Below, piece by piece: positions 50,414-60,900 of a DNA stretch of 64,000 bases. The notes beneath the pieces were generated by a model, which made no database searches, had not been told where the DNA came from, and was given only the letters and a program-made list of their open reading frames with translations. The DNA is from Fodinibius sp051746985 (GTDB taxonomy: Bacteria; Bacteroidota; Rhodothermia; Balneolales; Balneolaceae). The stretch lies in the NCBI GenBank assembly GCA_051746985.1, contig JBNJFP010000012.1:1-64000 (forward strand), in the 5' to 3' direction. The position numbers were made by a program, and so were the translations under genes. Every line of letters starts with the position of its first letter. Positions within the stretch are counted from its first letter, which is position 1.

Positions 50414-51682
50414 TTAGTACAGCAAATACGGTTCTCTGTCCTCCTTAAAAGTATCGGTTCCTTCTTGCCACTCTTCAATAATTTCTTCGGCTGATTTCCC
50501 ATCCATGATCATATCGTGGAACTGATCAGAGCCTGCCAATGTATTTAGCCTGTCAACCCGAAAGAAATCCTCTTTTTCTTCGTCTGGTGCCGCATTATAA
50601 AACGCCAGCAATACATGAATACCTGCCGCTACGGGCTCTACTTTTTCCTTATCAGTAACCTTATACCGAATGCCCTCTAATTCCTCTCCTTCCAGCTTCG
50701 GTTCAGTGGACATCCCCTCGATGCTTTCGGGCGTAAATACGGAAGGCTCAAATTCCAGTCCCGGCAGGTTTTTATCATTCAGTTCTGCTGCCAAGGCTTC
50801 ACCATCGGCCCAAGGTGCGCCAATCAATATAAATGGACTGTGGGTCCCGCGACCTTCACTAATATGAGTCGCCTCAAACAAGCATGCCCCAGGATATATT
50901 AACGCCGTTTCAAAATCGGGAATATTCGGGCTCGGCGGAATCCACTCCAAATTCATATCAGGCCACAGCATATCACGACTCCAGCCGCGATTCTCCAGCA
51001 CTTCCAAATCCATATTCTCAAGATTATCCAAATACGATTCACCCTGAATCATTTTAGCCAGCTCTCCCGTTGTCATACCATGCGTTACAGGAATGGGATA
51101 CAGACCGACAAATGAATCCGATTCCAACTCGGGAACAAATCCCTCAACCATATTGCCACCCAGCGGGTTGGGACGATCCAAAACGATGTAAGGAAGATCG
51201 TTTTCGGCCGCTGCCTGCATGGTATATCCCATGGTAGATATATAGGTGTAAAAGCGAGCTCCCACATCCTGCATATCAAAAACGAGAATATCGACATCCT
51301 CCAACATCTCTTCGGTCGGTTTACGGGTTTCTCCGTACAGGCTATAAATGGGAGCCCCCGTCTTTTCATCCACCGAGTCATCAATATGGGCGCCAGCATC
51401 GGCATCACCGCGTATGCCGTGCTCGGGACTAAATAGGGCAGCCAATTCCACACCTTCGGCCTCGTGCAGCAGATCAATCAACAGGGTGCCATCTACAACG
51501 GCACTTTGGTTGGTGACCAATCCCACTTTTTTACCCTGCAGCTGCTCGAAGTTATTCTCAACAAGGTTAGCGGTCCCGGTTATTACATTGGGATCATTCT
51601 GCTGTTCAGCGCTTTGGCAGCCAATAATGGCCAATACCAAAACGAAACTCATGAGGATATTTATTTTTGAAAACATAAGCAT
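50414..51682 (-). CDS. NamZ-type exo-beta-N-acetylmuramidase (DUF1343), lipoprotein
   Basis: 422 residues. Lipoprotein signal with lipobox 'AIIGC' (Cys22). Family stretches: 'GKKVGLVTNQSAVVDGTLLI', 'LFSPEHGIRGDADAGAHIDD', 'GAPIYSLYGETRKPTEEMLE', 'FDMQDVGARFYTYISTMGYT', 'IVLDRPNPLGGNMVEGFVPE'. The family (GH171, NamZ/YbbC) releases MurNAc from the non-reducing end of peptidoglycan glycan fragments. Last gene of a minus-strand operon (15 bases after the glycosidase-amidase gene), consistent with a murein-degrading role. Confidence 0.93.
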   Translation of the reverse strand: MLMFSKINILMSFVLVLAIIGCQSAEQQNDPNVITGTANLVENNFEQLQGKKVGLVTNQSAVVDGTLLIDLLHEAEGVELAALFSPEHGIRGDADAGAHIDDSVDEKTGAPIYSLYGETRKPTEEMLEDVDILVFDMQDVGARFYTYISTMGYTMQAAAENDLPYIVLDRPNPLGGNMVEGFVPELESDSFVGLYPIPVTHGMTTGELAKMIQGESYLDNLENMDLEVLENRGWSRDMLWPDMNLEWIPPSPNIPDFETALIYPGACLFEATHISEGRGTHSPFILIGAPWADGEALAAELNDKNLPGLEFEPSVFTPESIEGMSTEPKLEGEELEGIRYKVTDKEKVEPVAAGIHVLLAFYNAAPDEEKEDFFRVDRLNTLAGSDQFHDMIMDGKSAEEIIEEWQEGTDTFKEDREPYLLY

Positions 51683-51697
51683 AATTATACGTTGTGA

Positions 51698-54232
51698 TTA
51701 TTCTTTGGTATGAATGCTGTTTAGTTGCTCGCGCACCGATTCATGAAGAGTGCCATTTTTCAGGACGTCCCGCAGATGCGTGCCAGGGCAGCCGGTATCG
51801 GCAAGATCGTAGTGCCCGGAGATATCTTCTTCTGTTAAATCATATTTATCGGCCGACCATGCCATCAACTCGGAAATTGCTTCTACCTGCTTGTCGGTAG
51901 GTTCCTGCTGATCGTAATTTCCCATCACCGTAACAAGCAAATGCCCGCGGGTATCGTAGCGCGTATTGGTATCCCCGGCATACTGCGGATTTCGTCCTTC
52001 ATAAACCGTTCCATCCAGATCAACGAGGTAATGATACGGCACATCCCACCAGTTGCGCTCCTCGGCCCCCCATTCATACAACTGCTGAAGCTTTTCGACC
52101 GGATCGTCGTCTTCGGTAAGCGGTTCGGCGCTGCCCGAGTGATGCAGAGTGATGTCTGTAATCTCGTGCGGAACCCGAAAACGCTGGGCAGCCCCGCCCG
52201 TTTCGTCGGCTCCGGCACGGGATACCGAAAGCGAAGATACCGTTGCCACTTCAATTTCTGCCAAACCACCCGCCAGCGAATCTTGCTCGGTATTAACAGC
52301 CAAAGCCCCAATATGATAGCCGTGCCAATTAAACGCCTCACCTTCGGGCACCTTTAGCGTATCGGTTACCCCGTATCGATAGAGCGTAATTTTTGCCGTA
52401 TCGGGGGCCATAGTCAGTTTTTTATCCCCGAACTCAAGGCTGTCGTGTTTAAATACTTCCAAACTGTCGATCAGGGTAGAATCTTTTCCTGAGATCATCT
52501 CATTGTGGACGATCGTGAGATCCCGGAACTGAAATCGATCGCCTTCAGCAAGATTTCTTCGCACCGCATTAGCCCGCGAACCGCCGGGATGATCACCCCA
52601 TTCATCGCGTTCAACCATATCCGGCTTTTCAATCTTGGCTTCTTTATTCTGATTGGTTTGGGAAGCTTTCAATACAGTAATGGGACTTTCATCCCCATTG
52701 GCATTTACCCCCGTAATTACCGCCTCTGTTGGCCAAACGGTGGCATTGGTACCGTTAAAGGCAATTTTATGCTGTGATCCCGGGATAATATCCATCTCCC
52801 AGCTTCCATTTACTTTTGACCGAAGTACCCACCAGCGAACTTCATCATCCGGCTCAACTTCAACAATCATTTTACCCTCATAAATATCTATGGTAGCCGA
52901 AGGTTGCTCCGGGGCAGAAGATTCTACCCACGGCGATTCGGGTACCAGCGCCGGCACGGCATAAGGTCCACCCGTTAATTCATTGGCAAGATTGTTCCAA
53001 TCCCCAAGCAAACTGCGCATGCTAAAATGCACTGCACCAGTTACCCCGGGATGGCCCTGCGAAATATACGTTTGCCCCGTAATTTCTTCGACCGGCCAGT
53101 CATCGGCATAGTCGGCCGAACGGCTCGTAAACAGCCCTGACCACATGTGGCGATCGTGCTCGTTCTGTTCCACCCACCACTGCAGCATCACCGGAAACGG
53201 GCGTACCACCCGATCAATTTGGTTATAAATCTGGGGCGTAAAATAATCTACCCAGCCCTCACGCAGCCACAACCGGGCATCGGCATACAGCTGCTCATAG
53301 GCATCAAAACCACCGGTTCGGTCCGGATACCCCGGGCGCCACGTTCCAAACGGACTAATCCCAAACTGTACCTCCGGCTTTTCGGCTTTAATTTCTTCAT
53401 AGAGCTCCTTAATGAGCGTATCCACATTGCTTCTTCGCCAGTCGTCACGGTCCAATTCCGGGTTGTCTGCCGAGGCTCGCTCCCAGCTGAGACTGTCGGG
53501 GAATTCTTGTCCCGCATCATAAGAGGGATACGGATAGAAATAATCATCGAGGTGCACCCCATCGATATCGTAGCGCTCTACCACATCCATAATTACCTTG
53601 CGGCTGTGCTCGCGAACTTTCTCCAACCCGGGGTCAAGCCACTGATAATTCCCGAAATCATGCACCATTTCAGGATCAGTCTGGCTGATGTGATTCGGTG
53701 CCACCTCATTCGTATCAGCGGGATGCCTTGCGCGATAGGGGTTAAACCAGGCGTGCAGCTCTAATCCGCGTTTATGCGCTTCTTCCACCGCAAATTCGAG
53801 CGGATCGTAATGGGGCGCCGGGGCTTTCCCCATTTCTCCGGTCAGGAATGCCGACCACGGTTCATATTTCGAATCATACATTGCATCGGTGGCCGGACGT
53901 ACCTGAAAGATAACTGCATTCATATTCATAGCCGCGGAACGATCCATAATCTGGCGAAGCTCCTCTTTCTGCTGATCAACCGGCAGCCCGGGTTCCGAAG
54001 GCCAGTCGATATTGGCTACGGTTGCCACCCAAACAGCTCTAAAATCGCGCGGCGGCTCGGGCATTCCATCAGGACGCTCGGAAACAGCTTGCTGCTCCTT
54101 TTGTTCTTCCGTGCTATCGTCCTTTGTTAGCTGCTGCATTTTACATCCCGAAAGCAAAACAGCCAGCACTATTAACGCCGTAAAAATTTTGGGGGAAGAG
54201 AATTGCTGTATCAAATTTTGTGGATATGACAT
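51698..54232 (-). CDS. DigH-like family 10 glycosylhydrolase fused to PGRP-type amidase, lipoprotein
   Basis: 844 residues. Lipobox 'LLSGC' (Cys30). Residues about 55-420 are a GHL10 (DUF187) domain: 'RAVWVATVANIDWPSEPGLP', 'MNMNAVIFQVRPATDAMYDS', 'LELHAWFNPYRARH', 'YDIDGVHLDDYFYPYP', 'FGISPFGTWRPGYPD'. After a linker with beta-sandwich-like parts, residues about 690-825 form an amidase_2/PGRP domain with zinc ligands in 'ITLHHSG' (His697 or 698), His807 and Cys815 ('SGHYDLADTGCPG'). E. coli DigH cuts glycan stripped of peptides; the amidase would make that substrate. Confidence 0.92.
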   Translation of the reverse strand: MSYPQNLIQQFSSPKIFTALIVLAVLLSGCKMQQLTKDDSTEEQKEQQAVSERPDGMPEPPRDFRAVWVATVANIDWPSEPGLPVDQQKEELRQIMDRSAAMNMNAVIFQVRPATDAMYDSKYEPWSAFLTGEMGKAPAPHYDPLEFAVEEAHKRGLELHAWFNPYRARHPADTNEVAPNHISQTDPEMVHDFGNYQWLDPGLEKVREHSRKVIMDVVERYDIDGVHLDDYFYPYPSYDAGQEFPDSLSWERASADNPELDRDDWRRSNVDTLIKELYEEIKAEKPEVQFGISPFGTWRPGYPDRTGGFDAYEQLYADARLWLREGWVDYFTPQIYNQIDRVVRPFPVMLQWWVEQNEHDRHMWSGLFTSRSADYADDWPVEEITGQTYISQGHPGVTGAVHFSMRSLLGDWNNLANELTGGPYAVPALVPESPWVESSAPEQPSATIDIYEGKMIVEVEPDDEVRWWVLRSKVNGSWEMDIIPGSQHKIAFNGTNATVWPTEAVITGVNANGDESPITVLKASQTNQNKEAKIEKPDMVERDEWGDHPGGSRANAVRRNLAEGDRFQFRDLTIVHNEMISGKDSTLIDSLEVFKHDSLEFGDKKLTMAPDTAKITLYRYGVTDTLKVPEGEAFNWHGYHIGALAVNTEQDSLAGGLAEIEVATVSSLSVSRAGADETGGAAQRFRVPHEITDITLHHSGSAEPLTEDDDPVEKLQQLYEWGAEERNWWDVPYHYLVDLDGTVYEGRNPQYAGDTNTRYDTRGHLLVTVMGNYDQQEPTDKQVEAISELMAWSADKYDLTEEDISGHYDLADTGCPGTHLRDVLKNGTLHESVREQLNSIHTKE

Positions 54233-54262
54233 ATCGAAAAGTAAATAGGGTAAAACTGTTGA

Positions 54263-56137
54263 TTATTTTTCTGTATAGCTAAGCCGGATGATTTTTCCAT
54301 CCATGGTGGTAGCCAACACGTGGTTACCCTCCAGCGGATACACAGGATTTACAAGTGCGTTGGATATTTTGTGGATCCACTGCACTTCTTGCGACTTCCG
54401 GTCAATGGCGTATAGGGCGCCATCGTCTGTGGGGACATATATAATTCCATCTTTTTCATCGATATTAGAGGGGCTGATTTCATAACCAAAACCAGCATCA
54501 AGCGACCATTCCAGCTTCATCGTATCAGCCGCAGTAGAATAAGCAAAAACCGAATCGTCCATGGCCTTGGTATATACATACTTTTTGTCCTCCGAAAGTC
54601 CGATCGATTCTCGTCCCTTATGTTTATTCGATCGCCAAACCTCTTCACCCGTCTGTGCATCAAGTGCCGTAGTATATCGATCGGGGGCCACAATAAAAAT
54701 TTTGCCGTCCGCTTTTACAGGATACACCGCCGCCGGTGAAAACATTCGGTTTTCGCTGCCATTCGACCATTTCCAGACCATTTCTCCTGTTGTTCTGTCC
54801 AGTGCATAGAAGTAGTTTTCCCAGCCACCGAAATAAACGTGCTGTTTATCTACCAGTGGTTTGGCGGACATATATCCTTCGGCCTCGTCATTTTCCCACC
54901 AAAGTTCGCCATCCGAAAGACGTATCGACCGGAACTTTCCCTCCGAGCTCCCGATAAACACGCTGTTGTGATCGATCGCCGGAGATGCCACAATCGACAT
55001 ATCGGTTTTCATCTTCCAGCGCACCGAGCCGTTGCGGGCATCGAGGTTGTAAATCGTGCTGTCGGTAGAAGCGACCACCACGTTGTCATCTTTGACGGCC
55101 GGTGTGGCGTATATTTTTCCACCAGTTTGAAAGCTCCACTGCTGTTCACCCGTTTCTATATCGCGTGCAATAACGCTTCCTTTGGTATTGGGATGAATCA
55201 CAAGCTCATCCGTAGCAGCAAGACCCGCCCCGATATCGCTGTCGTCTTGCTTTTCCCACTCTACATTTACGTTGTTGTATTTTTCATTTACCTCGTAGGA
55301 GGGACGCTCATAATCGGTAGTATCGTTGTCAAAATCTCTTTCTTTAAGTGCTATCGCATGCCACGGCTCAAGCGTTTGTTCACCGGGATTTCGTTCAGCA
55401 AAAGTAATAGAATCCTGATCGATGGTTACTAAGTTATATCCACCGACTTCTTTATCACCGCGCAGATTGGATCGCGATTTTATACCCGGAATTCCTTCAT
55501 AACTTCCGGCATCATTGCGATGATGGTGGCCACCCAACGAAGCCTGGATATTTACTTTTTTTAGCTCTTCCGTCACTAAATACCAGTTAGCCAAAGATTC
55601 ATCCAGCGGATAGTGATTAAAATAGATAACCGGTTTTTCGTTATCCAGATCCTCGACTACCGAACGCAGCCATACAATATCTTCGCGCGGAACCAGTCCG
55701 GGTGCCATTCGCATATTTGGTCCACTTCCGGTACCTAAAAAAACAATTCCTTTTTTCTCAAACTTAAAGCGTTCGTGTCCCAGTATTTGCTCAAAGCTAT
55801 TGGTACCACTTTCCGACCAGTTGGTATCGTGATTGCCGGGAATAACGTGCCAGGGGACCGTTAGTTCATCAAGAATTTCTTTGGTTTTGGCAAGCTCCTC
55901 ATCCGATCCGAATTCGGTAACATCGCCGGTAATTACCACAAAGCTAACCTCATCATTTGCATTGATATCCTCGACGGTTCGTTCCAAATCTTCCGAAGCT
56001 TCCTCGGAGCTGGTATTGATATGGACATCCGTTACAAAAGCGAAGGTCAGGGGCTCTGAGAGCTCAGGCTGAGCCTCTAACGGTAATGGACTGACCATCA
56101 GAAAAACCAATAGTATGTAATGGAAACGGATCTTCAT
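54263..56137 (-). CDS. Metallophosphoesterase fused to PQQ-like beta-propeller, secreted
   Basis: 624 residues. Signal peptide 'ILLVFLMVSPLPLEAQ'. Calcineurin-like domain with all metal motifs: 'AFVTDVHIN', 'FVVITGDVTEFG', 'VIPGNHDTNWSE', 'IYFNHYPLDE', 'SLGGHHHRND'. From residue about 290, repeated PQQ/BamB-type blades ('VIARDIETGEQQWSFQTGGK', 'NLDARNGSVRWKMKTDMS', 'ALDRTTGEMVWKWSNGSE'). The combination suggests a periplasmic phosphodiesterase or phosphatase on a propeller scaffold; substrate unknown. It lies in the middle of the SusCD operon, 30 bases from the downstream gene. Confidence 0.88.
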   Translation of the reverse strand: MKIRFHYILLVFLMVSPLPLEAQPELSEPLTFAFVTDVHINTSSEEASEDLERTVEDINANDEVSFVVITGDVTEFGSDEELAKTKEILDELTVPWHVIPGNHDTNWSESGTNSFEQILGHERFKFEKKGIVFLGTGSGPNMRMAPGLVPREDIVWLRSVVEDLDNEKPVIYFNHYPLDESLANWYLVTEELKKVNIQASLGGHHHRNDAGSYEGIPGIKSRSNLRGDKEVGGYNLVTIDQDSITFAERNPGEQTLEPWHAIALKERDFDNDTTDYERPSYEVNEKYNNVNVEWEKQDDSDIGAGLAATDELVIHPNTKGSVIARDIETGEQQWSFQTGGKIYATPAVKDDNVVVASTDSTIYNLDARNGSVRWKMKTDMSIVASPAIDHNSVFIGSSEGKFRSIRLSDGELWWENDEAEGYMSAKPLVDKQHVYFGGWENYFYALDRTTGEMVWKWSNGSENRMFSPAAVYPVKADGKIFIVAPDRYTTALDAQTGEEVWRSNKHKGRESIGLSEDKKYVYTKAMDDSVFAYSTAADTMKLEWSLDAGFGYEISPSNIDEKDGIIYVPTDDGALYAIDRKSQEVQWIHKISNALVNPVYPLEGNHVLATTMDGKIIRLSYTEK

Positions 56138-56169
56138 AAAAAATTGGCTGTAGCTTAGGGTTAAAATAA

Positions 56170-56226
56170 AAGTGGATGAAGCCGGTAGCTGTGTATCTCA
56201 ACAACCTCTCAAGACTTCATCCACTT
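56170..56226 (-). promoter_or_regulatory. Hairpin between susD and the phosphoesterase gene (attenuator or processing site)
   Basis: Perfect 12-bp arms AAGTGGATGAAG / CTTCATCCACTT, 33-base loop, followed on the minus strand by TTATTTTAA. It could partly terminate so that susCD mRNA exceeds that of the enzymes. Confidence 0.6.
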
Positions 56227-56255
56227 CGAAAAATTAACGTACTATGAATTTTGGC

Positions 56256-57980
56256 TTACCAGCCCGGGTTTTGCTCCAGACTTGCGCCATTGTCTTCATA
56301 AAGTTGAATCTGATCCAGAGGGATCGGGGACAAGTACACTTTATCATCTTCGAACCTACGCTGCGAAGCTGATTCAGCGGCAGGCAGAATAAAACCCTCA
56401 TCACCGCCGCCCTCAATATCGACATCGGCTTCAGGATGATCATTTAGATCTATCCAAGCACCAAGATTGATATCTTCATTGTCTTCAGTATCCGTTTTTT
56501 CGAGCTTCTCCCAGCGTTTGAGGTCATCCAACCTAAAGCCTTCCATCATAAGCTCTACTCTACGCTCGCGGCGAATTTCCCAAAGGATATCTGAAATTTC
56601 CGAGTCGTATTCATCTTGTCTCGGATCATCAATAGTTTGCCCATTCACCATTGCCTGGTTACCATTAACTTCGAGATCGGGCATATCCACGCCATTCCGG
56701 CTTCGCAGCACATTTATGGATTTGTCCAGATCAGCTTGAGAAATTTTATCATCCAGCTCATAACTGGCCTCAGCAAAATTCAAGAGCACTTCGCCATAGC
56801 GAATAACCGGACCGTCAGTAGGATTTTGGCTTGACACGCCAATGTTTTCATCAGCAATATCTTCATTAAGGAATTTATGCTGTGCATAACCAGAGGTCGA
56901 ATAATTACTTACCTCGCCATTAATGCGTAACTCTTGCACAAAAGTTTCCGTGATACGAGGATCGCGATCAGCCATCACATTATCAATGCCCTCATCGCCT
57001 TGGTACCCACTTCCACCTTGACGTATTGGGAGGCCGTTATCCATGCGGTACGAATCAATGGCATTTTTAGAAGCACCTGACTGCGACTCTTTATTTGAAT
57101 AGGTATTCAAACTATGCGTCAATGTACCTTCTTCATATTTACGATACATTATCATCTCGGGGTTACCGCTTAGATCCATCGAGTTAAAAAGACTTCGGTA
57201 GTCATCACCCAAGGAATACGCACCCGAATCGATGAGCTCTTCCGCGGCGTCTTTAGCAGCCTGCAGATAGGTATCGGCTTTGTCCTGATCAATATCGTGA
57301 TATTTAAAATACGTACCGTGATAGAGGAAGACCCGCGACATAAAGGCCAATACCACATCCCTGTTAACGGTTAAGCCCGGGGTACCATCTTCGGCACGAA
57401 CATTATCAACAGCGTATTCGAAATCCGCCAACATATTATCCACAACGGTAGTTAAATCGTCGCGGTCCTTGTAGAGCTGCTCATCGTCGTCTTCCTCAAG
57501 CACCTCGTCGTACCAGGGCACTCCGCCAAAGGCTTTGGAAAGATCGTTGTATTCGAGGGCTCTAAAAAAGCGGGCAATTCCCACCCAGTGATCGACTGCC
57601 TCTTCTTCCATGTCCATACCTTCCACACGGTCGATCATCAGGTTCGCTTTTCTGACCCAATCAAAGCTCCATCCACCACCCGAAGTAGGCACATTTTCTA
57701 CAAATTCGGCAGGTTCTGATGGGGCAAAATCATCGTTCAGGGTTTGTCCCGCAAAATATCGGCCCCAGGTAAAACCCGAGCCATAGGCTCCGAAGTATTC
57801 AGGATAAAAATCCCAGGCAAAGCTTCGCACATTTTCCTCGCTCGTCCAATAGGTTTCATCGGACATCTCATCCAGTGGGGGACGAGTCAAGAAATCCTCA
57901 TCATCATTGCAGCTTGTAAGCGTCAAGCTCGCAAGAAGTAGTATAGAAAGTGATATTAGATATCTCATAATATTCATCAT
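56256..57980 (-). CDS. susD: RagB/SusD-family nutrient-binding lipoprotein
   Basis: 574 residues. Lipobox 'LTLTSC' (Cys24). SusD N-terminal part ('DDEDFLTRPPLDEMSDETYW', 'LNDDFAPSEPAEFVENV'), TPR-like helices ('LMIDRVEGMDMEEEAVDHWV', 'LEYNDLSKAFGGVPWYDEVL'), and the C-terminal RagB domain ('LRSRNGVDMPDLEVNGNQA', 'WEIRRERRVELMMEGFRLDD', 'YLSPIPLDQIQLYEDNGASL'). Surface lid that hands oligomers to its SusC barrel. Nine bases after the susC stop; the pair is the hallmark of Bacteroidota polysaccharide loci. Confidence 0.95.
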   Translation of the reverse strand: MMNIMRYLISLSILLLASLTLTSCNDDEDFLTRPPLDEMSDETYWTSEENVRSFAWDFYPEYFGAYGSGFTWGRYFAGQTLNDDFAPSEPAEFVENVPTSGGGWSFDWVRKANLMIDRVEGMDMEEEAVDHWVGIARFFRALEYNDLSKAFGGVPWYDEVLEEDDDEQLYKDRDDLTTVVDNMLADFEYAVDNVRAEDGTPGLTVNRDVVLAFMSRVFLYHGTYFKYHDIDQDKADTYLQAAKDAAEELIDSGAYSLGDDYRSLFNSMDLSGNPEMIMYRKYEEGTLTHSLNTYSNKESQSGASKNAIDSYRMDNGLPIRQGGSGYQGDEGIDNVMADRDPRITETFVQELRINGEVSNYSTSGYAQHKFLNEDIADENIGVSSQNPTDGPVIRYGEVLLNFAEASYELDDKISQADLDKSINVLRSRNGVDMPDLEVNGNQAMVNGQTIDDPRQDEYDSEISDILWEIRRERRVELMMEGFRLDDLKRWEKLEKTDTEDNEDINLGAWIDLNDHPEADVDIEGGGDEGFILPAAESASQRRFEDDKVYLSPIPLDQIQLYEDNGASLEQNPGW

Positions 57981-57989
57981 TGATATGTT

Positions 57990-60900
57990 TTAGAAAGTCA
58001 TATTTAAGCCGGCAGAGATCGTTCGTCTAAACGGGTACACGCGACCAAATGAGTTAGGGTCATTTAATCCAGCTTGAGTGTAATCCGTTTCAGGATCAAT
58101 GGGGAGTTCCATATTATCGAACTCGAAAATATTTTCGGCGCTTACAAACACACGCATATTCTCGATATTAATCTTGCTCGACAGATCCGAAGGCAGCGTA
58201 TAACCAACGGTAATGTTCTTCACCCGCAGGTACGACATATCCATCATGTATTTGCTTTGCGGTAAGAAGTTGCGTTGTGCTGGATACTGCTGGCGGTGAT
58301 CTGTTGGCCGCGGATAGTACGCATCCTGATTATCGGGGGTCCAGTAATCGAGTTGGTGCTCGTACCACGCTTCGCCCGGACGATATCCCGGAACAAATAC
58401 GGGGCCATTTGCCCAAAATTCACGTTTCCCAACGCCCTGTAAGAATACACTGGCATCGAAATTATTCCATCCGCCATCTATGCGAATACCGTACTGATAA
58501 CGTGGCGTGGAGTTCCCAATCACTTTCTTGTCGCCGGGCTCGTCAACAGTATTTGATCCGGGAGTAATTTCTCCATCCCCATTTTGATCAACATATTTTA
58601 CATCACCGGGCCCATAAACAAAGCCGCCATCTTCGAAGTATGATTGATCGGGCACTCCATCTACCGGAATATAACTGCCGTCTTCATCTTCAATCAGATT
58701 TCCATCTTCATCCTGCTCGAAATCATCTTCGGTGAAAAATCCGTCGGTTTCATAGCCCCAGATTTCGCCCAGCGTCATGCCTTCATAGTACTGACCATAA
58801 AGGCTGTGATAGGCTGTATTGGCACCAGGGATTTGCTTGGTATCGTCGGGCAGCCTGGTAATCTCTTCCTGGAAATCAGAAAGTGTAGCCGTAACATTGA
58901 CGAAGGCCTCCTCATCAAAGGTATGATTATAACCTACCTCAACTTCCCATCCCTTGGTCTGCATTTCTCCATAATTACGTTCTGGTGCCGTAGCTCCAAA
59001 GGTGGAAGGCAGCGTTACACCAGCCGAAAGCATATCGCTGGTGGTTCGGGTATAATAGTCGAAGGTCAGACTCAGCTGATCTTCGAAAAAGCTGGCATCA
59101 AAACCAACATCAAAGGTTGTAACCGTCTCCCAGGTCAAATCATCAGAAACGGGTTGTGGCGTAGAAAAGGTAGGCTCTGTTTGGGAATCCCCTATCAACC
59201 AGCCCGAACCTTCATTCCCCATAGTTGAAATAAAGGGATATTCACCCACCGCGCTATTACCAACAGAACCATAAGAACTACGAAGCTTTAGGGATGTAAG
59301 ATAATCCTCGGCAAAAGCCATAAATGGCTCTTCACTAATGCGGTAGCCTACCGATACGGATGGGAAGAACCCCCATTTCTGATCGGTTGGGAAACGCGAC
59401 GAACCATCAAAGCGACCATTTACCTGAAGTAAATACTTGTCATCAAAATCATAATTCACCCGGCCGAAGAATCCAAGTGTAGCCCAGTGATTGCTGGCAC
59501 CACCAACATATTCATCGCCTGTGGCCAGCGAAAATTCGGGTCGATTATCGGCATCCAGCAAGTTTCGCCTTTCAGAATATTGATAATTATCACGGTAATA
59601 TTCGGCTTCACTACCGGTAAGTAGAGTAACGGAATGATCTTCGACTTCAAGGTCATAGTTTAATACCGCGCGTAAATTATCACGACGATCCCAACTCGAA
59701 GATTGATTTATTTGATTAAAAGCATCCGTTGTATATGTACCGTAGTTTAAGTCTCCGCCACCGGCCCAGAAATTATATCCTTCAACCGAACCCCCTACTT
59801 GACGTTCTTGATTTTCGTTATTGTTATAGGTGTAATCAGTTTCGAGGCTTAAATTTTCGGCCAAATTTAATGTGGCCCCAAGAGAAATACGAGTTCTATC
59901 TGTTTGATCTTCCCGGTCATTGGCCTGCTGAAGATCGGTTACAGAACTTCGGAAAGGACGTCCGTCGTATGTGCCGTAGGGATAAGTTTTTGGCCAGCGA
60001 TACAGGTAATACCAGTTATCGTATGTACCTCCGGTAAAAGGCGTATTTGCCTGTATATGGCTTGTCTGTGAAAAGGTGAGTTTACCACGGGTTTCCAACC
60101 AGCTATTAATAGTCGATTCAACCCCGATATCCACGTTATAACGCTCCCATTCATCGGGATTGGCCGTCATAACCCCATCTTGACCTAAGTAACCTAATCC
60201 AACATTGTAGCTTGTGTTTTCATCGCCTCCGGATACACTTAAATCATGTTTTTGCATGGGCTGCCAATCATCCATAAACATATCGGCAGCATCCCATGGG
60301 CGGTAGAAATGGAATCCACCGTCGCGAATTTCAAAGTCGCGACCCATTTCCATTTCGTTGCTAAGATCTTGGTCGCCATACTGTTCTCTCCACTCATACA
60401 TTTTATCAATGCCTTCCTGATCTATACAAACGCCTACGATACAAAATTCATTTGTAGAGGGACTACTACGCTGCATGGCAGAAAAAGCCATCTCGGCCCC
60501 TTCTGGCGCCGGTGCGACATTCAGATCGGTAGTGGGTGTTGATGCAGAAAAACTATTCGAGTAATTAACCTGTGGCGAACGCTCTTTATCACCGTACTTT
60601 GTTTCAATCAAAATGGCACCCCATGCCGCACGTGAACCATAAATAGCAGTAGAAGCTGCATCTTTTAATACCGATATATTTTCAACTTCGCTGGGGTTAA
60701 TCTGATTGATATTGTCCACTTCTACACCATCAACCAGTATAAGCGGGTTAGCTCCAGAAGAATTAAGCGATCCCTGAAGTCCACGCAAATTAATATCGGG
60801 CGTACTGCCGATCTCTCCGGTAGGTGTTGAGATTGTTAAACTTGATACTGCACCCTGAAGTCCACTTCCCAGATCAGAAACCGGCCGTGAACCAATGGTT

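Noticed and set aside
53147..53764. 205-codon plus-strand frame inside the glycosidase-amidase gene
   Set aside because: Antisense to conserved GHL10 sequence; no family resemblance.
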